DNA from: Betaproteobacteria bacterium UBA2293
GTDB taxonomy: Bacteria; Pseudomonadota; Gammaproteobacteria; Burkholderiales; Rhodocyclaceae
Length of the DNA stretch: 5,572 nucleotides
Reading direction: 5' to 3'
NCBI GenBank assembly: GCA_002345845.1
Contig: DDWF01000317.1
Coordinates: 1 to 5,572 of the forward strand
How positions within the stretch are numbered: the stretch's first letter is position 1; every line of letters begins with the position of its first letter. A model generated the notes under the pieces. It did not search any database, had not been told where the DNA came from, and worked only from the letters and a program-made list of their open reading frames with translations. The position numbers and the translations under genes were made by a program. Positions 1-5,424 of this stretch are shown piece by piece.

Positions 1-594
1 TATGGCCTGCTGCTCGCGCTGCTGCCGGTACTGGCGGCGAGTTTCCTCGTCCAGCTTCAGTATTTCCTCGGCCTCAAGGCCAACGTCATCACGTCCTGCT
101 GCGGCAGCCTGTTTTCGGCGGGCGACCAGACGCTTTCTGGCAACCTCGCCACCCTGCCGCCGGAGCCGGCCCTGGTCGCCTTCTATGCCGCGCTCGCCGC
201 CGCGGTGATGATGGCGGGCCTCCATGCCCTGACGCGGCGCGGTGGCTATCTCGTCGCGCTGGCCGCCGCCGCCGCATTCGTTGCCGCCATTGCCGGCATC
301 ATTTCTTTCGTCTCGCTCTACATCTACGAGCATCCGCATCACCATTGCCCGTTCTGCATCCTCAAGCCGGAATACGGCTATCAGGGCTACTGGCTGTATA
401 TCCCGCTGTTTGCCGCCACCGCTGCCGGCCTCGCGGTGGGCGCCCTGCAATTCTTCCGTCGCGTTCCCAGCCTGGCCGCGGTGGTGCCGGCAACGACCGC
501 CCGGCTGGCCGGCATCGCCGCCGCCGGCTACCTGATGTTCACCGCCGTCGCCACGGTGATGATGCTGCGCTCCAACCTGATCCTGCTCGGCTGA
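1..594 (+). CDS. Polytopic membrane protein with CC and CPFC cysteine pairs, 3' part
   Basis: The reading frame is open from the window edge to a TGA at 592-594, giving 197 visible residues; the start lies outside the window. The visible part has about four hydrophobic stretches (roughly residues 3-25, 60-75, 83-108, 124-145) and a last one near 160-190, so it is an inner-membrane protein. Two cysteine pairs stand out: Cys33-Cys34 in SCCGSLF, and Cys116/Cys119 in EHPHHHCPFCILK, which follows three histidines. Both lie next to predicted membrane segments, on what may be the same face. Paired cysteines of this kind suggest thiol-disulfide exchange with a quinone (DsbB/VKOR-like logic) or metal/heme handling. 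That is inference, since I do not recognise the family. It is separated from the downstream cytochrome operon by 232 bases and probably belongs to an upstream operon. Confidence 0.85.
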   Translation, partial: YGLLLALLPVLAASFLVQLQYFLGLKANVITSCCGSLFSAGDQTLSGNLATLPPEPALVAFYAALAAAVMMAGLHALTRRGGYLVALAAAAAFVAAIAGIISFVSLYIYEHPHHHCPFCILKPEYGYQGYWLYIPLFAATAAGLAVGALQFFRRVPSLAAVVPATTARLAGIAAAGYLMFTAVATVMMLRSNLILLG

Positions 595-735
595 CGGGAA
601 GTTGGCAGGCCCGCCCCTTAGCGTGAAATGCACAATTCGACGCCGGGTAAGACCATGGGGGGGGCGTTGTATTGCTTTTAACGGATTTCATGGCACGGGG
701 GTGGGTTTGGCGACCATGAAGGTTAGGAAGGATGT

Positions 736-774
736 CTTAAGCATGCGTTAAGCCGCGCATAAGCAAGCCTTAAG
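736..774 (+). promoter_or_regulatory. Four 11-bp-spaced CTTAAG-like half-sites, putative OmpR-family response regulator operator
   Basis: Four hexamers occur with exactly five bases between them: CTTAAG (736-741), GTTAAG (747-752), CATAAG (758-763) and CTTAAG (769-774). The 11-bp period puts all of them on one face of the helix. The pattern matches the published PmrA/QseB-type box (YTTAAK, five bases, YTTAAK), which OmpR-family dimers bind as direct repeats. A weaker AGGAAG sits one further period upstream at 725-730. The operon that starts 52 bases downstream encodes an OmpR-family regulator of the QseB/PmrA type, so autoregulation together with control of the cytochromes is the simplest reading. 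The spacing and bases are seen directly; the identity of the binding protein is inferred. Confidence 0.7.
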
Positions 775-813
775 CTAGCGTCGTCAAACTGCGGGCCATG
801 CTTCAACCTACCC

Positions 814-819
814 GAGGAG
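814..819 (+). promoter_or_regulatory. Ribosome binding site that fixes the start of the first cytochrome
   Basis: GAGGAG ends seven bases before the ATG at 827. This favours that ATG over an in-frame TTG at 821, which would lie only one base after the motif. Confidence 0.75.
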
Positions 820-826
820 TTTGACC

Positions 827-1231
827 ATGAAGTCCGTAATCCCCATGCTGTTTCTGGTTTGTGCGGTGCCGGCCTTCGCCGCCACGCCCGCCGAGTTGTT
901 ATCCGGCTACCGCGCCGAAGGGGCGCGACAGGTCGCCGGCTTCCAGCCCTCCGCCCAGCGCGGCGCCGAGTTTCATGCCCGCAGGTTCGGCGTGTCGGCG
1001 AAGCTGGCGTCCTGCGCCAGTTGCCATACCGACGATCCGGCGCAGGCCGGGCGTCATGTCGTCACCGACAAGTCGATCAAGCCGCTGGCGCCGGCCGCCA
1101 ACGCCGAGCGCTTCAGCGATCCGGCCAAGGTGGAAAAGTGGTTCAGGCGCAACTGCACCGAGGTCGTCGGCCGCGAATGTTCTGCCGCCGAAAAGGCCGA
1201 TTACATCGCTTACGTCACCGGAGGCCGCTGA
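827..1231 (+). CDS. shp: SHP-type monoheme cytochrome c (ligand-binding, Asn-ligated)
   Basis: A 134-residue periplasmic cytochrome c. Residues 1-18 form a signal peptide with likely cleavage after AFA. The heme is attached at CASCH (Cys63, Cys66, His67). The C-terminal segment KWFRRNCTEVVGREC (104-118) is diagnostic of the sphaeroides heme protein (SHP) family. Asn109 corresponds to the unusual asparagine sixth ligand that leaves on reduction, and Cys110/Cys118 form the adjacent disulfide. Reduced SHP proteins bind O2, NO and other small ligands, so this is probably the terminal, ligand-exposed heme of the pathway encoded by the operon. The stop is followed one base later by the diheme cytochrome start. 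I assign the family from these motifs; whether it acts as an oxidoreductase, an NO detoxifier or a sensor is not settled for the family. Confidence 0.9.
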   Translation: MKSVIPMLFLVCAVPAFAATPAELLSGYRAEGARQVAGFQPSAQRGAEFHARRFGVSAKLASCASCHTDDPAQAGRHVVTDKSIKPLAPAANAERFSDPAKVEKWFRRNCTEVVGRECSAAEKADYIAYVTGGR

Positions 1232-1232
1232 C

Positions 1233-1733
1233 ATGAAAAAAGCCCTGCTGCTGATCCTGCTGTTTCCGTTTGCCGCCACGTCCGCCATTGCCGACAAGCT
1301 GCGCCTGCCGGCCGATGCGCCGCCGGCCTTCCAGGCCGAATGCGGCAGCTGCCATGTCGCCTTCCCGCCGCAGCTGCTGACGGCGGACGACTGGCGGCGC
1401 GTGATGCGTTCCCTCGACAAGCACTACGGCGACAACGCCAGCCTCGACGAGAAGACGCGCGTCATCCTGGAAGATTTCCATGTCCGCCATGCCGGCGGGA
1501 AAAAAGTCGGTTCTAGCAACATGGCACGAACCGGCGAACCGCCCCGGCTGACTCAGACGGACTGGTTCCTGCGCGAGCATCGCAAAGTCTCCGCAGCCGA
1601 CTGGAAGGATGCCAAGGTCAAGACGCCGGCCAATTGCGCCGCCTGCCACACGCAGGCGGCGGCGGGCAGTTACCGCGAGCGCGAGATCGTCATGCCCTTG
1701 GGGAAAAATGCGGGTCGCCGGTGGGAAGACTGA
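1233..1733 (+). CDS. dhc: DHC-type diheme cytochrome c
   Basis: A 166-residue periplasmic protein. It starts with a signal peptide (MKKALLLILLFPFAATSAIA, residues 1-20) and carries two heme-binding motifs, CGSCH at 37-41 and CAACH at 135-139, one near each end of the mature protein. This spacing and the flanking residues (AFQAECGSCH near the N-terminus; NCAACHTQAAAGSYREREI near the C-terminus) match the DHC family, known as the electron-transfer partner of SHP in Rhodobacter and Shewanella. His64, His83, His86 and His116 are candidates for the distal axial ligands. GGAGG at 1220-1224 precedes the ATG by eight bases. The gene begins one base after the SHP stop and ends one base before the cytochrome b start, so the three are probably translated together. 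Its likely role is to carry electrons from the membrane cytochrome b to SHP. Confidence 0.93.
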   Translation: MKKALLLILLFPFAATSAIADKLRLPADAPPAFQAECGSCHVAFPPQLLTADDWRRVMRSLDKHYGDNASLDEKTRVILEDFHVRHAGGKKVGSSNMARTGEPPRLTQTDWFLREHRKVSAADWKDAKVKTPANCAACHTQAAAGSYREREIVMPLGKNAGRRWED

Positions 1734-1734
1734 C

Positions 1735-2340
1735 ATGAACAAAGTGCTGATCTGGGATTGGCCGGTGCGCATCGGGCACTGGCTGCTGGTGGGTGCCTTC
1801 GCGCTGGCCTGGATTACCGGCGAGAGCGAGGAGTGGCGGCTGGTACATGCCTTTGCCGGCGGCACCGTCGTCGGCGTCATCCTGTTCCGCCTGCTCTGGG
1901 GTCTGGTCGGCACGCGGCACGCGCGCTTCGCGAGTTTCGTGCGCGGGCCGCGGGCGGCGCTCGACTATGTCCTCGGCCTGCTGCGCGGCGACGCGTCGCA
2001 GTATGCCGGCCACAATGCCGCCGGCGGCTGGGCGATCGTTGCGCTGCTGGCGCTCGGCTTGCTGACCGGGGCGAGCGGCTGGCTGACCTATCAGGACATG
2101 GGCGGGGAATGGCTGGAAGAGGTGCACGAAGCGCTGGCCACGGGAATGCTGGCAGTCGCCGCGGTGCACGTCGCCGGCGTGGTCGTCAGCAGCCTCGCCC
2201 ATCGCGAGAATCTGCTGCGGTCGATGTTCACCGGATTGAAGCAGGGCAGGCCGGACGAGGCGATTGCCAATGCCCGTCCGCTGGTGCTGGTGGTGCTGAT
2301 CGTTTGGGTGGCTGCCTGCGCGTGGTGGCTCGCACGGTAA
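1735..2340 (+). CDS. Cytochrome b561-type membrane subunit
   Basis: A 201-residue inner-membrane diheme cytochrome b of the bacterial cytochrome b561/Ni-Fe-hydrogenase b-subunit family. Hydrophobic segments lie at about 16-29, 40-58, 99-119, 133-153 and 179-199. The opening WDWPVRIGHW places His15, and His38, His131 and His145 are the other probable heme b ligands. The GHNAAGGW motif at 92-99 is typical of the family. In SHP/DHC clusters this subunit is the presumed quinol oxidase that feeds the periplasmic diheme cytochrome. The ATG lies one base after the dhc stop. Length and topology are normal for the family. The last membrane segment (VLVVLIVWVAACAWWLA) follows a soluble stretch of about 25 residues. 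Confidence 0.92.
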   Translation: MNKVLIWDWPVRIGHWLLVGAFALAWITGESEEWRLVHAFAGGTVVGVILFRLLWGLVGTRHARFASFVRGPRAALDYVLGLLRGDASQYAGHNAAGGWAIVALLALGLLTGASGWLTYQDMGGEWLEEVHEALATGMLAVAAVHVAGVVVSSLAHRENLLRSMFTGLKQGRPDEAIANARPLVLVVLIVWVAACAWWLAR

Positions 2341-2350
2341 TATCCCGGCC

Positions 2351-3007
2351 ATGCGCATATTGCTTGCCGAAGACGATCCGCAACTGGGCGACGGCCTCAC
2401 GGTCGGCCTGCGCCAGGACGGCTACGCGGTCGACTGGGTGAAGGACGGCATCGCCGCCGACCTCGCGCTCAAGAGCGAGAGCTTCGACCTGCTGGTGCTC
2501 GATCTCGGCCTGCCGCGCCTCGCGGGGATGGAAGTGCTGGCGCGCCTGCGCGGCCGCGGCCAGAGCCTGCCGGTGCTGATCCTGACGGCGCGCGACGCGA
2601 CCGGGGACAAGATCGCCGGCCTCGACGGTGGCGCCGACGACTACCTCGTCAAACCCGTCGACCTCGACGAGCTGGCCGCGCGCGTGCGCGCGCTGGCGCG
2701 CCGTACCGCCGGCCGGGCCGCCCCGTTGCTGCAACACGGCGACCTGGTGCTCGACCCCGCCGCGCACCAGGTGACGCGGGCCGGCATGCCGGTCGAACTC
2801 TCGGGGCGCGAGTTCGCGCTGCTGCAGACCCTGCTGGAAAACCGCGGCCGGGTGATGACGCGCGCCCAGCTCGAAGGCTCGCTCTATGGCTGGCGCGATG
2901 AGCCGGACAGCAACGCGCTCGAAGTGCATGTCCATCACCTGCGCAAGAAGCTCGGCGCCGAGCTGATCAGGACGCTGCGCGGCGTCGGCTACCTGGTGGC
3001 GAAGTGA
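2351..3007 (+). CDS. OmpR-family response regulator, QseB/PmrA-like
   Basis: A 218-residue two-domain regulator. The N-terminal receiver has the acidic pocket Glu7/Asp8/Asp9, phospho-acceptor Asp51 (LLVLDLGLP), Thr79 (LILTARD) and Lys101 (YLVKP). The C-terminal winged helix (about 125-216) carries the typical SGREFALLQTLLENRGRVMTR and HVHHLRKKLG segments and ends in RTLRGVGYLV. All catalytic residues are intact. The gene starts 11 bases after the cytochrome b stop with no strong ribosome binding site, so it is likely read on the same transcript. The kinase start overlaps its stop as GTGA. The probable target is the 11-bp half-site array at 736-774, which fits the DNA preference of the QseB/PmrA subgroup. 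QseB or TctD-like naming is by resemblance only; the gene name is left empty because no function is proven. Confidence 0.94.
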   Translation: MRILLAEDDPQLGDGLTVGLRQDGYAVDWVKDGIAADLALKSESFDLLVLDLGLPRLAGMEVLARLRGRGQSLPVLILTARDATGDKIAGLDGGADDYLVKPVDLDELAARVRALARRTAGRAAPLLQHGDLVLDPAAHQVTRAGMPVELSGREFALLQTLLENRGRVMTRAQLEGSLYGWRDEPDSNALEVHVHHLRKKLGAELIRTLRGVGYLVAK

Positions 3008-4185
3008 GCCCACCCCGAAAACCTTCGCTTCGCTCGGTTCTCCCCTCAAGGGGCGAGAAACTCTTGGGACGGCCCGGCGAGTTTCTTCAGACAGCCGCAA
3101 CCACGCGCTGGTTCTCGCTGCGCCGCCGCCTGCTGGTGTGGCTGCTCGGCGGCGTTACGGTGGGTTGGCTTGCCGCCGTCGGCTTTGCGTATGTCGAGAC
3201 CCGGCACGAGATCATGGAACTGCTGGAAAAGCGCGAGCGGTACGAGAAACTCGAAAAGCGCGTGAGCAAGGAACTGACCGACCACTTGCTCAAGACCATG
3301 CTGACGCCCCTGCTGTTCGGCGTGCCGCTCTTCGGCGCCTGGATCTGGTTCGCCACCTGGCGCGGCCTCAGGCCGCTCGACGAAGTCGCCGCCGAACTCG
3401 GCAAGCGTGCGCCCGAACGGCTCGATTCGGTCGTGCCCGCCGCCGCGCCGCGCGAAATCCGGCCGCTGCTCGATGCCTTGAATGCCCTGTTCGGCCGGGT
3501 CGGCCAGACCCTCGACAACGAACGCCGCTTCACCGCCGATGCCGCGCACGAGCTGCGCACGCCGCTGGCGGCGATCACCGCGCAGGCACAGGTCGCGGCG
3601 CGGGCGCGCGATGCGGCGGAACGCGATCATGCGCTGGCGCAACTGACCGCCAGCGCGCGCCGCGCCGGCCATCTGGTCGAACAGCTGCTGACCCTCGCGC
3701 GCCTCGATCCCGCCGCCGAACAACCCATGAGCGAGCTCCGACTCGACACGCTGGCCGCCGAGGTCTGCGCCGACCATGGCGCGGCGGCGCTGGAGAAAGG
3801 CATCGCGCTCGAACTGGCCGCGCCGACGCCGGTCACGGTATCCGGCAACGCCGCGATGTTGCGCGTCCTGCTGCGCAACCTGGTCGACAACGCCGTGCGC
3901 TACACGCCGGCCGGCGGCAAAGTCGGCGTTGGCGTGACGGCACTCCACGGAGAAGTACTGCTGACCGTCAGCGACAGCGGGCCGGGGATTCCCGCCGCGC
4001 AGCGCGCCAACGCGCTGCGCCGCCTGCATCGCCTCGCCGGACAGGACATCGAGGGCAGCGGGCTCGGCCTGTCGATCGTCGCACGCATCGCCGAGCTGCA
4101 TCGCGCGCGCCTTGAGCTGGCCGACGGGATCGGCCGGCCGGGACTGAGCGTACGGGTCAAGTTTTCGCGTTCGGTGATGCGTTAA
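3004..4185 (+). CDS. QseC-like sensor histidine kinase with a repeat-derived N-terminal extension
   Basis: A 393-residue membrane kinase that is the partner of the preceding regulator; its GTG start overlaps the regulator's stop by four bases. Residues 39-64 hold the first membrane segment (RRRLLVWLLGG...). A short charged, helix-rich periplasmic loop of only about 34 residues follows (65-98), then a second membrane segment at about 100-118. The DHp helix carries FTADAAHELRTPLAAI with phospho-acceptor His182. The ATPase domain shows the N box (LLRNLVDNAVRYTP, Asn292/Asn296), G1 (DSGPGI, Asp324) and G2 (GSGLGLSI, 351-358). The F box is degenerate: the usual VFERF-like segment reads NALRRLHR. 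Residues 2 to about 34 come from a hairpin-rich intergenic-type repeat and are not expected in this family, where the start is normally a few residues before RRRLL. No better start is visible except a TTG at 3064. The small loop suggests sensing in or at the membrane. Confidence 0.9.
   Translation: MSPPRKPSLRSVLPSRGEKLLGRPGEFLQTAATTRWFSLRRRLLVWLLGGVTVGWLAAVGFAYVETRHEIMELLEKRERYEKLEKRVSKELTDHLLKTMLTPLLFGVPLFGAWIWFATWRGLRPLDEVAAELGKRAPERLDSVVPAAAPREIRPLLDALNALFGRVGQTLDNERRFTADAAHELRTPLAAITAQAQVAARARDAAERDHALAQLTASARRAGHLVEQLLTLARLDPAAEQPMSELRLDTLAAEVCADHGAAALEKGIALELAAPTPVTVSGNAAMLRVLLRNLVDNAVRYTPAGGKVGVGVTALHGEVLLTVSDSGPGIPAAQRANALRRLHRLAGQDIEGSGLGLSIVARIAELHRARLELADGIGRPGLSVRVKFSRSVMR
3008..3079 (+). 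repeat. Intergenic-type hairpin repeat inserted at the regulator/kinase junction
   Basis: This stretch reads CACCCCGAAAACC, then TTCGCTTCGCTCGG, then CCCCTCAAGGGG (3042-3053, a four-base stem with a TCAA loop extended by TCT/AGA) and TTGGGACGGCCCGGCG. The composition and block order resemble dispersed repeats that sit just after stop codons in many Burkholderiales-type genomes. I recognise this from general familiarity, not from a search. It begins immediately after the regulator's TGA and is translated as the first third of the kinase's pre-membrane region. Only one copy occurs in this window, so its repetitive nature cannot be shown here. Confidence 0.5.
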
Positions 4186-4269
4186 CCCGAGCGCGAGCAT
4201 AGCGAGGAAGGGATTCGCGATTTCAAGAACTGCGCGGAGTGCCACCGCGGGGAGCGGGATGACGACTGA
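4186..4269 (+). pseudogene. Relic of the C-terminal end of a cytochrome c (CAECH)
   Basis: Directly after the kinase stop, the same frame continues for 27 codons to a TGA at 4267-4269. It ends in DFKNCAECHRGERDDD, with a heme-attachment motif CAECH at 4231-4245. A glutamate-rich stretch (PEREHSEEGIR) precedes it. There is no ATG, GTG or TTG in this frame after the kinase stop, so the piece cannot be a normal gene. It looks like the tail of a small periplasmic cytochrome whose 5' part has been deleted. A chance CXXCH in GC-rich spacer DNA cannot be excluded, but the following acidic tail and stop make a relic more attractive. Confidence 0.4.
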
Positions 4270-4336
4270 ATCCTTGTCGCGCATCCAGCTGGGCCTCCTG
4301 TATCAAAACGGCGAAGGCTTACCCGCCGGGCGCTGA
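4259..4336 (+). pseudogene. Truncated Sel1-repeat mini-ORF
   Basis: An ATG at 4259 opens a 25-codon frame ending at TGA 4334-4336. The GGGGAG at 4249-4254 could serve as a ribosome binding site. The peptide contains IQLGLLYQNGEGLPAGR, which fits the core of a Sel1-like repeat (LGxxYxxGxGVxxD), a helical repeat used in protein-protein contacts. A full Sel1 repeat needs about 36 residues and usually occurs in series, so this is the broken start of a longer protein. None of the three forward frames downstream resumes a recognisable Sel1 pattern, so the loss looks like a deletion rather than one frameshift. The start overlaps the end of the cytochrome relic by 11 bases, as in an operon. Confidence 0.4.
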
Positions 4337-4367
4337 TGACCGCGACCGCTTCCGGAACAACGAAGCT

Positions 4368-4408
4368 GGCCGCGATCGCCGACTGATCGATCCTTACAGC
4401 GGCTTTTT
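4368..4408 (+). terminator. Possible imperfect factor-independent terminator of the plus-strand operon
   Basis: GGCCGC (4368-4373) can pair with GCGGCT (4399-4404), and GATCG (4374-4378) with CGATC (4388-4392). A six-base bulge lies on the 3' side, and a run of five T follows (4404-4408). It overlaps the last codons of the convergent cytochrome gene. The bulge and modest stem make this a weak call. Confidence 0.3.
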
Positions 4409-4972
4409 CGCGGTAATGGCGCCGCGAATCTGCTTCTCGTCGTAGCCGGTGGCCTTGTCGTACGGGTAGAGTTCCTTCAGCTTCGCTTCGACGCCCGGCG
4501 CGAGGCTGTTGGTCTTGCCGTGGCAGTCGAGGCAGAGTCCCTGGGTGGGGAGCGCCTTCATGTAGCGATACATCTTCTGGCCATCGACCGTGACCAGTTC
4601 GCCCTTGTCGATCTTGGTCGGGTCCTCGCCGGCGGCGAGACGGCGTTCGAAATCCTGCAGCACGGCCTGTTCCCAGGCGTCCGGCACGGCCTTGGGGTTG
4701 CGGTTCTTCATGCTGACGCGGCGGATGGCCCAGCCGGTCTGTTCGGAAAGGCCCTTGGCCATCTGCGGCGCCTTGTCGCGGCACACGGCGATGGCACCCA
4801 CATGACCGGTCTTGAGGATTTCTCCCTGGAGCACCTCCAGAAGTTTCGGCACCATCTTCTGCGGAATCGTGCGCGCCTCCTCCAACAGTTGCGCCTCGTT
4901 GGCGTACGCAGGCAGCGCGAGCGCTGAAAAACAGGCCATGACCGCCATGCAGCATTGCTGGTGTCGTTGCAT
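4394..4972 (-). CDS. DUF3365/Tll0287-like monoheme cytochrome c
   Basis: A 192-residue exported protein. Residues 1-24 form a signal peptide ending PAYA. The body resembles the Tll0287-like (DUF3365) heme-binding domain, a PAS-like fold: an alpha-helical start (EEARTIPQKMVPKLLEVLQG), the segment AIAVCRDKAPQMAKGLSEQTGWAIRRVS, then NRNPKAVPDAWE, and near the end the heme motif CLDCH at 147-151 followed by YPYDKATGYDEKQIRGAITA. Cys64 lies in the domain core, as in many relatives. AAGGAG on the minus strand, about six bases before the ATG at 4972, supports this start over a second Met at residue 9. It follows exbD by 35 bases and is probably in the same operon. The function is unproven; redox or ligand sensing in the periplasm, or electron transfer, are possible. 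Confidence 0.9.
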   Translation of the reverse strand: MQRHQQCCMAVMACFSALALPAYANEAQLLEEARTIPQKMVPKLLEVLQGEILKTGHVGAIAVCRDKAPQMAKGLSEQTGWAIRRVSMKNRNPKAVPDAWEQAVLQDFERRLAAGEDPTKIDKGELVTVDGQKMYRYMKALPTQGLCLDCHGKTNSLAPGVEAKLKELYPYDKATGYDEKQIRGAITAKKPL

Positions 4973-5007
4973 CGTTGTCTCCTTCTCGGGTGGGTGTGGG
5001 TTACAGC

Positions 5008-5424
5008 TTATTCTTGCGGTTCGCTCACAAAGCCGATTCTAACCATTCCCGCCTTGGCGGCAAGTGCCATGACCTGGGCGACTTTTTCGTAATGGACGAG
5101 GCGGTCGGCGCGGATATGCACTTCCGGTTGCGGCAGCTTCGGAGCCTCCTGCGCAAAGCGTTGTGGCAGCGCCGCGAGCGTGATCTGTTCGCCATTCCAG
5201 TAGAGATCGCCACTTTCCCGGATGCCGAACTCGATGTGCTCCGGCTTGGTGATGTTGGCGTTCGACGATGCCTTCGGCAAATCGATTTTCACCGCATGCG
5301 TGAGCAGCGGCGCCGTGACGATGAAGATCACCAGCAGCACCAGCATCACATCGACGAGCGGCACCACATTCATGTCGGCCATCGGCGCACCGTGACGGCG
5401 CCGGGAGATGTCAGCGTTGGCCAT
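5008..5424 (-). CDS. exbD: ExbD/TolR-family proton-channel subunit
   Basis: A 138-residue protein with a short cytoplasmic N-terminus, one membrane helix (about 20-41, VVPLVDVMLVLLVIFIVTAPL) and a periplasmic domain. Asp25 in the helix matches the essential proton-carrying aspartate of ExbD. The segment after the helix (KIDLP) and the domain with VHIRADRLVHYEKVAQVM are typical of the family. It pairs with ExbB to turn the proton gradient into mechanical work on TonB for uptake of iron complexes, heme or cobalamin. The start overlaps the end of exbB by 14 bases and has no strong ribosome binding site, which suggests translational coupling. TolR is the main alternative; the lack of visible tol/pal genes and the D25 context favour ExbD. 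Confidence 0.92.
   Translation of the reverse strand: MANADISRRRHGAPMADMNVVPLVDVMLVLLVIFIVTAPLLTHAVKIDLPKASSNANITKPEHIEFGIRESGDLYWNGEQITLAALPQRFAQEAPKLPQPEVHIRADRLVHYEKVAQVMALAAKAGMVRIGFVSEPQE

Larger units (their letters stand above)
595..826 (+). other. Intergenic region upstream of the cytochrome operon
   Basis: No credible gene is present in these 232 bases. The first part (595-655) shows no clean terminator for the upstream gene. A run of eight G residues lies at 657-664. The part from 665 to 730 is less GC-rich than the flanking genes and has no feature I can name. The array of OmpR-type half-sites at 736-774 and the ribosome binding site of the first cytochrome are listed separately. 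The leader between the last half-site and the ATG is 52 bases. I could not assign convincing -35 and -10 elements in it. Confidence 0.7.

Noticed and set aside
595..625. Terminator for the first membrane protein gene
   Set aside because: Only short, imperfect inverted repeats around GGCAGGCCCGCC and no T run follow the stop.
657..664. Run of eight G as a phase-variable switch
   Set aside because: It lies about 160 bases before the next start codon, outside any gene and upstream of the half-site array. No promoter spacing depends on it as far as I can see.
821..829. TTG at 821 as start of the SHP cytochrome
   Set aside because: The GAGGAG motif ends at 819, leaving no proper spacing. The ATG at 827 has seven bases and gives a normal signal peptide.
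827..862. Lipoprotein signal in the SHP cytochrome because of Cys12
   Set aside because: The residue before the cysteine is Val rather than Gly, Ala or Ser, and a standard AFA cleavage site follows.
2228..3100. Minus-strand open frame of 290 codons antisense to the response regulator
   Set aside because: It is a shadow of the regulator gene. No ribosome binding site or recognisable domain is seen, and it crosses the kinase start region.
3046..4284. Long minus-strand open frame of 412 codons antisense to the kinase
   Set aside because: It lies opposite a kinase with all catalytic motifs. Its product is rich in Arg, Gln and Gly with no domain I can recognise, as expected for the antisense frame of a GC-rich gene.
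4182..4955. Alternative minus-strand frame over the DUF3365 cytochrome and the intergenic gap
   Set aside because: The overlapping frame at 4394-4972 has a signal peptide, a ribosome binding site and a heme motif. This one has none and is low-complexity.
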